The position numbers were made by a program, and so were the translations under genes. A DNA stretch of 13,377 nt, taken from assembly GCA_045538555.1 (NCBI GenBank), contig JAZSRP010000028.1, positions 1 through 13,377 on the forward strand. The letters are read 5' to 3'. The notes below the pieces were generated by a model. That model worked only from the letters and a program-made list of their open reading frames with translations, ran no database searches and was not told the DNA's origin. Shown piece by piece: positions 1-7,435 of the stretch (position 1 is the stretch's first letter; the number at the start of each line of letters is the position of its first letter). The stretch comes from Coliplasma sp045538555 (GTDB lineage: Bacteria > Bacillota > Clostridia > Oscillospirales > CAG-382).

Positions 1-1110
1 TCCAAAGCAAAGGTTGAAAACTATAAGGAACTCGGTCTTAACTCCGAAACCGCTGTTGTATTCAACATCACCTCCCGCGAACAGGTTATCCTTAACACCT
101 GGTACGGCGGCGAAATGAAGAAGGGTATGTTCTCGATGATGAACTACTACCTCCCCCTCAAGGGCATCGCTTCTATGCACTGCTCCGCAAACACCGATAT
201 GAACGGCGAAAACACCGCTCTCTTCTTCGGTCTTTCGGGTACCGGTAAGACCACCCTTTCCACCGATCCTAAGCGTCTCCTTATCGGTGACGACGAACAC
301 GGCTGGGACGACAACGGCGTATTCAACTTCGAGGGCGGCTGCTACGCAAAGGTTATCAACCTTGACAAGGATTCCGAGCCCGATATCTACAACGCTATCA
401 AGAGAAACGCTCTTCTCGAAAACGTTACTCTCGATGAAAACGGCGTTATCGATTTCGCTGACAAGAGCGTAACCGAAAACACCCGCGTTTCCTACCCCAT
501 CGATCACATCGAAAAAATCGTTCGCCCCGTATCTGCAGCTCCCGATGCAAAGAATGTTATCTTCCTTTCTGCAGACGCATTTGGCGTGCTTCCTCCCGTT
601 TCCATCCTCACTCCTGAGCAGGCACAGTACTACTTCCTCTCCGGATTTACCTCCAAACTGGCAGGAACCGAGCGTGGAATCACTGAGCCCACTCCCACCT
701 TCTCCGCTTGCTTTGGTCAGGCATTCCTTGAGCTCCACCCCACCAAGTATGCTGAGGAGCTTGTAAAGAAGATGGAAAAGGTAGGCGCAAAAGCTTATCT
801 CGTAAACACCGGCTGGAACGGAACCGGCAAACGTATCTCCATCAAGGATACCCGCGGAATCATCGACGCCATCCTTGACGGCTCCATCCTCAAGGCAGAG
901 ACCAAGACCATTCCTTACTTCAACCTCCAGGTTCCCACCGCACTTCCCGGTGTTGACTCCGGAATTCTTGATCCCCGCGACACCTACGCAGACGCTGCAC
1001 AGTGGGAAGCAAAAGCTCAGGATCTTGCAGCTCGCTTTGTAAAGAACTTCAACAAATACACCGGCAACGATGCAGGCAAAGCTCTTGTTGAAGCAGGCCC
1101 CAAGGCATAA
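1..1110 (+). CDS. pckA: Phosphoenolpyruvate carboxykinase (ATP), 5'-truncated by the window edge
   Basis: This cytosolic enzyme interconverts oxaloacetate plus ATP with phosphoenolpyruvate, CO2 and ADP. The frame is open from base 1 to the TAA at 1108-1110, giving 369 visible residues. The family is about 530-540 residues, so roughly the first third lies outside the window. Visible family motifs, in order, are WYGGEMKKGMF (substrate and metal region), the P-loop GLSGTGKTT, the metal-binding stretch GDDEHGWDD, FEGGCYAK, NTRVSYPID with its substrate arginine, and FSACFGQAFLELHP near the end. The first in-frame ATG (115) is internal and not the true start, because family sequence continues upstream of it. 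Codon choice favours TTC, AAC, CTC and TAC more than the following operon, as expected for a highly expressed gene. The PEP it makes is also a substrate of the aroF product next door, but a separate terminator and promoter show independent transcription. Confidence 0.97.
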   Translation, partial: SKAKVENYKELGLNSETAVVFNITSREQVILNTWYGGEMKKGMFSMMNYYLPLKGIASMHCSANTDMNGENTALFFGLSGTGKTTLSTDPKRLLIGDDEHGWDDNGVFNFEGGCYAKVINLDKDSEPDIYNAIKRNALLENVTLDENGVIDFADKSVTENTRVSYPIDHIEKIVRPVSAAPDAKNVIFLSADAFGVLPPVSILTPEQAQYYFLSGFTSKLAGTERGITEPTPTFSACFGQAFLELHPTKYAEELVKKMEKVGAKAYLVNTGWNGTGKRISIKDTRGIIDAILDGSILKAETKTIPYFNLQVPTALPGVDSGILDPRDTYADAAQWEAKAQDLAARFVKNFNKYTGNDAGKALVEAGPKA

Positions 1111-1144
1111 ATCGATTCAATAGAATTATTATTGTCTGAGCATT

Positions 1145-1183
1145 GGGAGGGATCCAAAAAACGGGTCCCTCCCGGATTTTTTT
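1145..1183 (+). terminator. Intrinsic terminator after pckA
   Basis: GGGAGGGATCC (1145-1155) pairs with GGGTCCCTCCC (1163-1173) over 11 bp, with one G-T pair and a 7-nt A-rich loop. A run of seven T residues follows at 1177-1183. It lies 35 bp after the pckA stop and separates that gene from the aromatic operon. Confidence 0.93.
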
Positions 1184-1236
1184 AAGAAAACAAGATTTCA
1201 AATCCGAAAAAAATCCCTCCATTTTTAAAAAAACTA

Positions 1237-1265
1237 TTGACAAATCAATGCTTCGGGTGTAAAAT
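1237..1265 (+). promoter_or_regulatory. Housekeeping-sigma promoter of the aromatic amino acid operon
   Basis: The -35 box TTGACA (1237-1242) matches consensus exactly. A 17-bp spacer leads to TAAAAT (1260-1265), one base from the consensus -10 box. Transcription should begin near 1272, giving a short untranslated stretch before the leader peptide at 1298. There is no other good promoter between here and 10125, so the genes to 9973 probably share this start. Confidence 0.88.
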
Positions 1266-1297
1266 ACACGACAACAAATCACAAAGGAGGAGCAACC

Positions 1298-1366
1298 GTG
1301 AACGCATACAAGTTTTATTACTATTTTGCAAAGGGCTGCCCGTCTTCTGTGAGATCCGGAGTATAA
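1298..1366 (+). CDS. Tyr/Phe-rich attenuator leader peptide
   Basis: This 22-codon reading frame starts at GTG (1298) and ends at TAA (1364-1366). AAAGGAGG (1283-1290) sits 7 nt upstream, a near-perfect ribosome site that is hard to explain by chance before so short a frame. Codons 4-10 read Y-K-F-Y-Y-Y-F, so six of seven consecutive codons are aromatic; in total there are four Tyr and two Phe. The frame lies between a consensus promoter and an intrinsic terminator (1394-1446) upstream of DAHP synthase. In known attenuators such as the enterobacterial pheA leader, ribosome stalling at codons for a scarce amino acid favours an antiterminator. By analogy, low charged tRNA-Tyr or tRNA-Phe would allow readthrough into aroF-tyrA. 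The regulatory role is inferred; the codon run, ribosome site and terminator are directly visible. Confidence 0.88.
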   Translation: MNAYKFYYYFAKGCPSSVRSGV

Positions 1367-1393
1367 ACACTTTGGATTGAATAAAACGGACAG

Positions 1394-1446
1394 TCCGCAT
1401 TCGTCATGCTTTTGAGCAGACCGAAAGGCGGATTTTTTATTTTATT
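1394..1446 (+). terminator. Attenuator terminator upstream of aroF
   Basis: TCCGC (1394-1398) pairs with GCGGA (1428-1432). The helix continues imperfectly through TT/AA and CG/CG, and is capped by TGCT-TTTG-AGCA (1407-1418). The T-rich tract begins directly after the stem at 1433 (TTTTTTATTTTATTT). It lies after the leader peptide and before the aroF ribosome site, so it can act only as a conditional terminator for the operon. A possible competing pairing is CTG (1347-1349) plus TCCG (1355-1358) with CGGACAG (1387-1393), which would touch the base of the terminator. A small local hairpin CGGA-CAG-TCCG (1387-1397) would disrupt it more directly. I cannot decide by eye which is the antiterminator. 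Confidence 0.8.
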
Positions 1447-1483
1447 TCTCCAAAAAACCTATACGAAACTGAGGTACACCGTA

Positions 1484-2512
1484 ATGCAAATGACTTTTCA
1501 CAGAAAGTTACCCATCCCCCAGGAAGTAAAAAAAGAATACCCGCTGACACAACAGATGGAACAGTCAAAAGCAGCTCGTGACGAAAGCATCAGAGCCGTG
1601 TTTGACGGAAGCTCAGACAAATTTATACTGATTATTGGGCCCTGCTCAGCAGACCACAGCGAGCCCGTGCTTGAATATATTTCCAGACTCCGCAGGATAG
1701 AGGAGCAGGTATCGGACAAGATCGTCATTATCCCCCGTATATACACAAACAAGCCCCGCACCACCGGGCAGGGCTACAAGGGGATGCTCCATCAGCCCGA
1801 CCCTGAGGCAAAGCCCGATATGTACAAGGGTATCGTTGCCATCCGAGAGCTTCATTTGGCTGCTCTGCGGGATTTTGGTTTTTCCTGTGCCGATGAGATG
1901 CTCTACCCCGAGAACTACCGTTATCTCTCCGATCTCCTCTCCTACGTTGCCGTGGGAGCACGCTCGGCAGAAAACTAGTAGTATCGCCTCACCGCCAGCG
2001 GTATCGGTGCTCCCGTGGGTATGAAAAACCCCACCGGCGGAGACCTCTCGGTTATGATGAACTCAATCGTTGCGGCGCAGGCAAGCCATACGTTTATTTA
2101 TCGCGGTTGGGAAGTCACCAGCTCGGGCAACCCCTATGCTCATGCAATTCTCCGCGGTTACGTTGATTTTACCGGCAGAAGCGCTTCCAACTATCATTAT
2201 GAGGATCTTTTGAGGGTTGAGGAGCTGTATGAAAAATCAAATCTCGCCAACCCCTCGGTTATTGTTGACACCAACCACAACAATTCCGGAAAAAAATACC
2301 TTGAGCAGATCCGCATTGCCAAGGATATCGTCCACAGCCGCAACCAAAACCCAAACATCAAGCGGCTGGTAAAAGGTCTGATGATCGAGAGCTATCTTGA
2401 GGATGGAGCACAGGGCGTGGGCGAGCACGTTTTTGGAAAATCCATCACCGACCCCTGCCTCGGATGGGAAAAGACCGAGCAGCTTATACTGGACATTGCC
2501 GACAAGCTTTGA
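1484..2512 (+). CDS. aroF: DAHP synthase, type I-alpha (AroF/G/H-like), interrupted by tandem TAG codons
   Basis: This enzyme makes 3-deoxy-D-arabino-heptulosonate 7-phosphate from PEP and erythrose-4-phosphate, the first committed shikimate step. The start at 1484 is chosen because GAGG lies 9 nt upstream and the downstream sequence (HRKLPIPQEV) fits the family N-terminus. A more upstream in-frame ATG (1406) falls inside the attenuator hairpin. Family residues seen are GPCSAD (metal Cys54), RIYTNKPRTTGQGYKG, GARS, VGMKNPTGGD (active-site Lys), a family Arg in RGW or LRG, DTNHNNSGK (metal His), IESYLEDG (metal Glu) and SITDPCLGW (metal Asp). The frame has two in-frame stops, TAG TAG at 1976-1981 (codons 165-166), between the GARS and VGMKN motifs, where relatives carry Gln-Gln. 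Without readthrough the 164-residue product would lack half the active site. The 3' part has no convincing ribosome site of its own. Full length would be 342 residues, normal for the family. The N-terminal extension resembles that of the Phe- or Tyr-inhibited enzymes. Confidence 0.9.
1976..1981 (+). other. Two consecutive in-frame TAG codons replacing Gln-Gln in aroF
   Basis: The codons read GAA AAC TAG TAG TAT CGC CTC ACC. Related DAHP synthases read E-N-Q-Q-H-R-L-T here, and E. coli AroG has E-S-Q-V-H-R. CAG to TAG is a single C-to-T change in each codon. The frame is uninterrupted for 164 codons before and 176 sense codons after, with strong family conservation on both sides. Confidence 0.92.
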
Positions 2513-2530
2513 TAAAAGGATGATGAAAAG

Positions 2531-3619
2531 ATGCCAAACAAACTTGAACAAGCAAGAGAGATCATAAACCAAGCTGACGCTCAGATGGCAGAGCTTTTTG
2601 TCAAACGGATGAGAGCAGCCGAGATGGTCTATGAGCACAAAAAAGAATTTGGACTGCCCATTCTGGATGAGAAAAGAGAAAAAGAGGTTATCGAAAAAAA
2701 TTCGGCTCTCATTGAAGACGATATTCTGAAAGGATATTATATGGACTTTCAAAAGCACCTGATGGCGCTTTCACGGTCCTACCAATACCGTCTGCAGAGC
2801 GGTTTGAGAGTTGCATACAGCGGAGTGGAGGGCGCATTTGCTCACATTGCGGCGGGTAGAATATTTCCAAAAGGAGAAAAGGTGCCGTACAGTGATTTCA
2901 AAGCTGCGTATGACTCGGTTTTGCGCGGTGATTGCGATGCGGCAGTGCTCCCCATCGAAAACAGCTATGCAGGCGAGGTGGGTCAGACCATCGATCTGAT
3001 TTTTTCCGGCAGTCTTTTCATAAACGGAATATACGAGCTTGAGATACACCAAAACCTCTTGGGACTTCCCGATGCCACGGTTGAGGATATAAAAAAAGTC
3101 ACAAGCCATCCTCAAGCGCTGAGCCAGTGCCACGACTATATCAAAATGCGTGGATTTGAAGCCGAAGAATCCAACAATACCGCTCTTGCGGCAAAAACCG
3201 TTGCAGAATCCGGAGACAAATCTCTCGGCGCCATTGCAAGCGTGGAAACGGCAGAGATATACGGACTCAAGGTGATCGAAGCCAACATCAACAAAAGCGG
3301 TGAGAACACCACACGGTTTGCCATTCTTTCAAATGCAAAAGCAACCTCACCGTCTCTTTCAAGCACCGTTTTGATGTTTACAGTCAAGCATGAGGCGGGC
3401 AGTCTCGCCAACGCCATTGGAATCATCGGCAAGCATGGATACAACATGACGGCACTCCGCAGCAGACCTATGAAAAAGCATTCATGGCAGTATTATTTCT
3501 ACGTGGAGATAGACGGCACTACCGATACCGAAAACGGGGCAAAAATGATCCATGAGCTGAGCAAAGTCTGCGACCGGCTCAAGGTGGCGGGGACATTTAC
3601 GCCGCACACCGAGGTTTAA
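2531..3619 (+). CDS. pheA: Bifunctional chorismate mutase / prephenate dehydratase (P-protein)
   Basis: This cytosolic protein converts chorismate to prephenate and then to phenylpyruvate, the precursor of phenylalanine. In 362 residues it shows an AroQ-type helical chorismate mutase domain (about 1-88), a prephenate dehydratase domain (about 92-270) and a C-terminal ACT domain (about 279-355). The mutase has R27 and R29, K38 and E51 in the usual region. The dehydratase contains SHPQALSQC (192-200), NNTALAA (215-221) and the catalytic TRF motif (261-263). The ACT domain has GSLANAIGI and RSRP, counterparts of the GALV and ESRP motifs that bind Phe, so feedback inhibition is likely, though Arg replaces the usual Glu. 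AAAGGA precedes the ATG, and the gene begins 18 bp after aroF. Only the prephenate-to-Tyr step is missing here; tyrA supplies it at the end of the operon. Confidence 0.95.
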   Translation: MPNKLEQAREIINQADAQMAELFVKRMRAAEMVYEHKKEFGLPILDEKREKEVIEKNSALIEDDILKGYYMDFQKHLMALSRSYQYRLQSGLRVAYSGVEGAFAHIAAGRIFPKGEKVPYSDFKAAYDSVLRGDCDAAVLPIENSYAGEVGQTIDLIFSGSLFINGIYELEIHQNLLGLPDATVEDIKKVTSHPQALSQCHDYIKMRGFEAEESNNTALAAKTVAESGDKSLGAIASVETAEIYGLKVIEANINKSGENTTRFAILSNAKATSPSLSSTVLMFTVKHEAGSLANAIGIIGKHGYNMTALRSRPMKKHSWQYYFYVEIDGTTDTENGAKMIHELSKVCDRLKVAGTFTPHTEV

Positions 3620-3630
3620 AGGTGATTTAT

Positions 3631-4653
3631 ATGACAATTCACACAGATTTGGGCAAGAACAGCTATGATATCGTTATAAAAAGAAACGTTCTTGCAGAAG
3701 CAAACAAATATTTGAACCTTGACCGCCGTGTACTGGTCGTGACAGATTCGGGGGTTCCCGCCACGTATGCAAAAACAGTGGCGGACCAATGCAAAAACGG
3801 CACCGTCTGCACTGTGGAGATGGGCGAAGCATCCAAATGCCTCAAAACCTTTGAAAAACTGCTCTCGGTCATGCTGGACAACAATTTTTCCCGAAAAGAC
3901 TGCGTAGTTGCAGTGGGAGGCGGTGTGGTAGGCGATCTGGCGGGGTTTGCGGCATCTGCTTATATGAGAGGAATTGATTTTTACAACATTCCCACCACTC
4001 TGCTCTCTCAGATCGACTCCTCTGTGGGCGGAAAAACCGCAATCAATTTTGGCGGTGTAAAAAACGTTGTGGGGGCATTTTATCAACCAAAAAAAGTGCT
4101 TATTGATCCCGAACTTTTAAAAACTCTTCCCCAAAGACAGATCTCCAACGGACTTGCCGAGGCCATAAAAATGGCCCTGACCTCCGATAAAGAGCTGTTT
4201 GATATCTTTGAAACCAAGGATATCATGAGCAATATTGACGATATTATCACCCGTTCTGTTATCATAAAGAAAAACGTGGTAGAGCAGGACGAAAAAGAAA
4301 CCGGATTACGAAAAATTCTCAATTTCGGACACACAGTGGGCCACGGGATCGAAAGCAGCCAGGGCATGTCCCTGCTCTATCACGGTGAGTGTGTTGCTCT
4401 GGGTATGATTCCCATGTGCGCCAAAAAGATCCGGCCGAGAGTCATTGAGGTTTTGAAAAAGTGCGGGCTGTATCAAAAGACCTGCTTTGATTGGAAAAAG
4501 ATCGCCGAGGCGGCATTTCATGACAAAAAGGCAGACGGCAGCACCGTGACCGTAACCACGGTTGACGAGATCGGAAGCTTTGAAATGAAAACGATGAAAT
4601 GCATTGACGTTATTGAAACGGCAAAAATCAGCTTGAAAGGTTTGGAGCAATGA
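3631..4653 (+). CDS. aroB: 3-Dehydroquinate synthase
   Basis: This NAD- and metal-dependent enzyme converts DAHP to 3-dehydroquinate, the second shikimate step. The 340-residue product carries the nucleotide-binding motif GGGVVGDLAGF (96-106), IPTTLLSQIDSSVGGKT (120-136), and the three metal ligands Glu177 (GLAEAIK), His234 (NFGHTVGH) and His251 (YHGE). I start it at ATG 3631 because AAAGGTGA lies 5 nt upstream. An in-frame GTG at 3622 lies within that ribosome site and is less likely. It begins 11 bp after pheA and ends in a 4-bp overlap with aroC. The length is slightly below the usual 350-360 residues, without loss of recognisable motifs. Confidence 0.96.
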   Translation: MTIHTDLGKNSYDIVIKRNVLAEANKYLNLDRRVLVVTDSGVPATYAKTVADQCKNGTVCTVEMGEASKCLKTFEKLLSVMLDNNFSRKDCVVAVGGGVVGDLAGFAASAYMRGIDFYNIPTTLLSQIDSSVGGKTAINFGGVKNVVGAFYQPKKVLIDPELLKTLPQRQISNGLAEAIKMALTSDKELFDIFETKDIMSNIDDIITRSVIIKKNVVEQDEKETGLRKILNFGHTVGHGIESSQGMSLLYHGECVALGMIPMCAKKIRPRVIEVLKKCGLYQKTCFDWKKIAEAAFHDKKADGSTVTVTTVDEIGSFEMKTMKCIDVIETAKISLKGLEQ

Positions 4654-5738
4654 AAAACACTTTTGGAAGCAGTGTGGCAATAACCCTGTTTGGTGAAAGC
4701 CACGGAGAATATATCGGCGCAGTAATTGACGGATTGGCTCCGGGGATCAGGATCGATCAGGAATATATTGCCCATATGCTCACTCTCCGCCGTCCCGACG
4801 GAAAGATTTCTACTCCCAGAAAAGAACAGGACCGTTTTATGATCGTCAGCGGCGCTGTCGACAACACAACCACCGGAACTCCCGTCACTGTTCTTATTCC
4901 CAACGAAAACGTGAAAAGCAACGATTATGCACAAATAAAAACCGTTGCCCGCCCGTCACATGCCGACTACACAGCTCAATGCAAGTATCACGGTTATCAG
5001 GACACCCGCGGCGGAGGGCATTTTAGCGGACGCATCACTGCTGCTCTTGTTGCCGCAGGCGCTGTCTGCAAATATGCATTGGAGCAAAAAGGGATTTTTG
5101 TGGGTACCCACGTCAGTCGCTGTGCAGGTATTTCGGACAGAGAGTTTGGGGATCTGAAAACTGATATTCAAATATTAAATCAAAAAACGTTTGCCGTTTT
5201 GGACGAGGAGGCAGGCAAAAAGATGTGTGACGCCATTCTTGCAGCCGCGGCTGACGGAGACAGCGTGGGCGGAGTGCTGGAAACAGCCGTCATCGGAATG
5301 CCGGAGGGTGTGGGAGAACCGTGGTTTGATTCTGTGGAGAGCATGATTTCTCATATGATGTTTTCCATTCCCGCCGTAAAAGGCATCGAATTTGGTGCAG
5401 GTTTTTCTGTTTGCAACATGCGCGGGAGCGAGGCAAACGATCCCTTGAGAATAAAAGACGGCAGAGTCGTTTGTACCACAAACAACAACGGCGGAATAAA
5501 CGGAGGCATCACCAACGGTATGCCCATTATCTTCCGCACCGCCATCAAGCCCACCCCCACCATTTTTCAATCTCAACCCACGGTGGATCTCAGCACCATG
5601 ACCGAGACAGAAACAGAGCCCAAGGGCAGACACGATCCCGCCATTGTTCACAGAGCAAGAGCCGTTCAGGATGCGGCGACAGCCATTGTTTTGTGCGATG
5701 CGCTGGCACTGAGATACGGCACGGATTTTTTGAAATAA
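4650..5738 (+). CDS. aroC: Chorismate synthase
   Basis: This enzyme removes phosphate from 5-enolpyruvylshikimate-3-phosphate to give chorismate, using reduced FMN as cofactor. The 362-residue sequence has the family signatures GESHG (15-19) near the N-terminus, RRPDGKIST, RPSHADYTAQ, DTRGGGHFSGR, the NNGGINGGITNG glycine-rich motif and the C-terminal KGRHDPAIVHRA. Its ATG overlaps the aroB TGA (ATGA), indicating translational coupling. The next gene begins after a 23-bp gap that contains its own ribosome site. Confidence 0.97.
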   Translation: MKNTFGSSVAITLFGESHGEYIGAVIDGLAPGIRIDQEYIAHMLTLRRPDGKISTPRKEQDRFMIVSGAVDNTTTGTPVTVLIPNENVKSNDYAQIKTVARPSHADYTAQCKYHGYQDTRGGGHFSGRITAALVAAGAVCKYALEQKGIFVGTHVSRCAGISDREFGDLKTDIQILNQKTFAVLDEEAGKKMCDAILAAAADGDSVGGVLETAVIGMPEGVGEPWFDSVESMISHMMFSIPAVKGIEFGAGFSVCNMRGSEANDPLRIKDGRVVCTTNNNGGINGGITNGMPIIFRTAIKPTPTIFQSQPTVDLSTMTETETEPKGRHDPAIVHRARAVQDAATAIVLCDALALRYGTDFLK

Positions 5739-5761
5739 AAAACTTCATAGCAGGTACACAA

Positions 5762-7009
5762 ATGAAAAAATACGGTTGCATCGGCAAAAAGCTGACACAC
5801 AGCTTTTCAAAAGAGATTCATGCAATGCTTGCCGATTACAAATATGATCTCATAGAGCTGGATGAACAAGAGTTTTGCGATTTTTTTACAAAAAAAGATT
5901 TTTGTGCGGTCAATGTTACCATTCCTTACAAGCAAGCGGTCATTCCCTATCTTGATTCTGTCAGCAAAATCGCATCCCGTATCGGTGCAGTAAACACCGT
6001 TGTAAACAAAAACGGACGGCTGGAGGGCTACAATACCGATTATTACGGAATGAAAGCTCTTTTTGAAAAAGCCGGAATCAACACTGAGGGCAAAAAGGTT
6101 TTGATACTGGGAACCGGCGGCACAAGCAGGACGGCACGTGCAGTTGCTGAGGATCTGGGTGCTTCACGTATTTTGACGATCAGCCGAAAAAAAACTGACA
6201 AATACATCACCTACGATGAGGCGGCAGAGCTTCACAGTGACGCAGGCATTATCATTAACACAACCCCTGTGGGAATGTTTCCCGATTGCGATTCAAGTCC
6301 CCTGGATATTTCTGTTTTTAAACACCTTGAGGGTGTCATCGATGCGGTATACAATCCGCTTTGCACCAACCTTGTTTTGGATGCAAGGGCAAAAGGGATC
6401 AAATCCGAGGGCGGACTATATATGCTTGTGATGCAGGCAGTTGCTGCAGTGGAACGATTTGTTGACAAAAAGATCAAAAAAGATGAAGCTGACGCCGCAT
6501 ACGCCTCCATTCTTTCCCAAAAGGAAAATATCGTTCTCACCGGAATGCCCGGCAGCGGAAAAAGCACTGTGGGCAGAGTTCTCAAAATTGACGGATTTGA
6601 TCTTGTTGACACCGATGAGGAAATTGAAAAGCTCTGCGGCTGCACTATCAAGGAGCTGATCGCTCACAAGGGTGAAACGTATTTTCGTGATATTGAAACA
6701 CAGGTGATCCGAAATCTGTCGTCAAAAAACCATTGTATCATCTCCACAGGCGGAGGTGCGGTTTTGAGAGAGGAGAACGTCAGATATCTGAAACGCAACG
6801 GAAAGCTGTTTTTTCTCAACCCGGAGCTGTCGCGGCTGAAAGCAACCGGTGACAGACCCCTCTCCGATACAGAAGACAAGCTGAAAACCCTGTATGAGCA
6901 AAGAATCAATATCTACAAATCAACAGCAGACGTGACCGTCCCGGATGCAAAAACCCCACAGGAAACGGCACAATATATTCTTTCAAAACGAATGGAGCTG
7001 ATATTGTGA
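5762..7009 (+). CDS. aroEK: Shikimate dehydrogenase-shikimate kinase fusion (AroE-AroK)
   Basis: This single 415-residue protein joins two shikimate enzymes. Residues 1-250 form an NADP-dependent shikimate dehydrogenase: substrate serines in THSFSK (12-17), catalytic Lys57 in NVTIPYK, NTD (91-93), the dinucleotide loop GTGGTSRTA (117-125), NTTPVGM and GLYMLVMQA (218-226). Residues 255-415 form a shikimate kinase: Walker A GMPGSGKST (261-269), DTD (283-285), GGG (330-332) and the lid arginine in GDRPLS. Both active sites look complete, so the protein should turn 3-dehydroshikimate into shikimate and then shikimate-3-phosphate. The kinase follows the dehydrogenase in the same frame with a short charged linker and no stop. 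The start at 5762 has AGG upstream and fits the AroE N-terminus; the open frame farther upstream lies in another frame of aroC. The 3' end overlaps aroQ by 4 bp. Confidence 0.95.
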   Translation: MKKYGCIGKKLTHSFSKEIHAMLADYKYDLIELDEQEFCDFFTKKDFCAVNVTIPYKQAVIPYLDSVSKIASRIGAVNTVVNKNGRLEGYNTDYYGMKALFEKAGINTEGKKVLILGTGGTSRTARAVAEDLGASRILTISRKKTDKYITYDEAAELHSDAGIIINTTPVGMFPDCDSSPLDISVFKHLEGVIDAVYNPLCTNLVLDARAKGIKSEGGLYMLVMQAVAAVERFVDKKIKKDEADAAYASILSQKENIVLTGMPGSGKSTVGRVLKIDGFDLVDTDEEIEKLCGCTIKELIAHKGETYFRDIETQVIRNLSSKNHCIISTGGGAVLREENVRYLKRNGKLFFLNPELSRLKATGDRPLSDTEDKLKTLYEQRINIYKSTADVTVPDAKTPQETAQYILSKRMELIL

Positions 7010-7434
7010 AAATTCTTGTTATCAACGGGCCCAACCTGAATATGCTTGGCATCAGAGAGCCCGACCATTACGGAAAAGAAACATACTCAGACCTTGTTGC
7101 AAAAATACAGAACCACTGTAAAAAAAAGGGCATTGAGGTGGAGCTGTACCAATCAAATCACGAGGGAGACCTTGTTGACAGAATTCAGAGCGCATACGGA
7201 AATACGGACGGAATCGTGATCAATCCCGGTGCCTACACTCACACAAGCATTGCCATTTTGGACGCAGTCAAATCCGTCAGCATCCCCACGGTTGAGGTTC
7301 ATATTTCCAAACTGGATGAGCGTGAGGATTTTCGGAAGATCAGCTACGTGGGGCTTGCCTGTGTAAAATCAATCATCGGACACGGAACCTGCGGATATAT
7401 TGAAGCAATTGACTTTTTGACCGAGGAAAAATAA
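7006..7434 (+). CDS. aroQ: 3-Dehydroquinate dehydratase, type II
   Basis: This enzyme dehydrates 3-dehydroquinate to 3-dehydroshikimate, the third shikimate step. It is the dodecameric type II form, unrelated to the Schiff-base type I enzyme (AroD). The 142-residue length is normal. Visible motifs are NGPNLNMLGIREP at the N-terminus, the catalytic Tyr in DHYGKETY, INPGAYTHTSIAI and the catalytic His in VEVHISK. The GTG start (7006) overlaps the aroEK TGA (GTGA), with GGAG 8-9 nt upstream. It stands after the enzymes it feeds, so gene order does not follow pathway order. Confidence 0.96.
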   Translation: MKILVINGPNLNMLGIREPDHYGKETYSDLVAKIQNHCKKKGIEVELYQSNHEGDLVDRIQSAYGNTDGIVINPGAYTHTSIAILDAVKSVSIPTVEVHISKLDEREDFRKISYVGLACVKSIIGHGTCGYIEAIDFLTEEK

Positions 7435-7435
7435 T

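Noticed and set aside
1406..1483. Upstream start for aroF at ATG 1406
   Set aside because: This start lies inside the attenuator hairpin and encodes the T tract; ATG 1484 has a ribosome site and fits the family N-terminus.
1266..1483. T-box riboswitch for Tyr or Phe
   Set aside because: The leader is too short and I see no T-box core sequence; the leader peptide explains regulation better.
2015..2512. Separate downstream gene encoding the second half of DAHP synthase
   Set aside because: It is in the same frame as 1484-1978, its GTG/ATG candidates lie inside a conserved motif, and no ribosome site precedes them. It is the continuation of aroF past TAG TAG.
2237..2758. 173-codon antisense frame across the aroF-pheA junction
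   Set aside because: Both genes on the + strand have strong family motifs; the antisense product has none and lacks a ribosome site.
5175..5651. 158-codon antisense frame within aroC
   Set aside because: Shadow of chorismate synthase, without start signals.
5411..5761. N-terminal extension of the AroE-AroK protein
   Set aside because: The extension is a shadow frame of aroC with His/Arg/Ser-rich unnatural composition; ATG 5762 begins the AroE domain.
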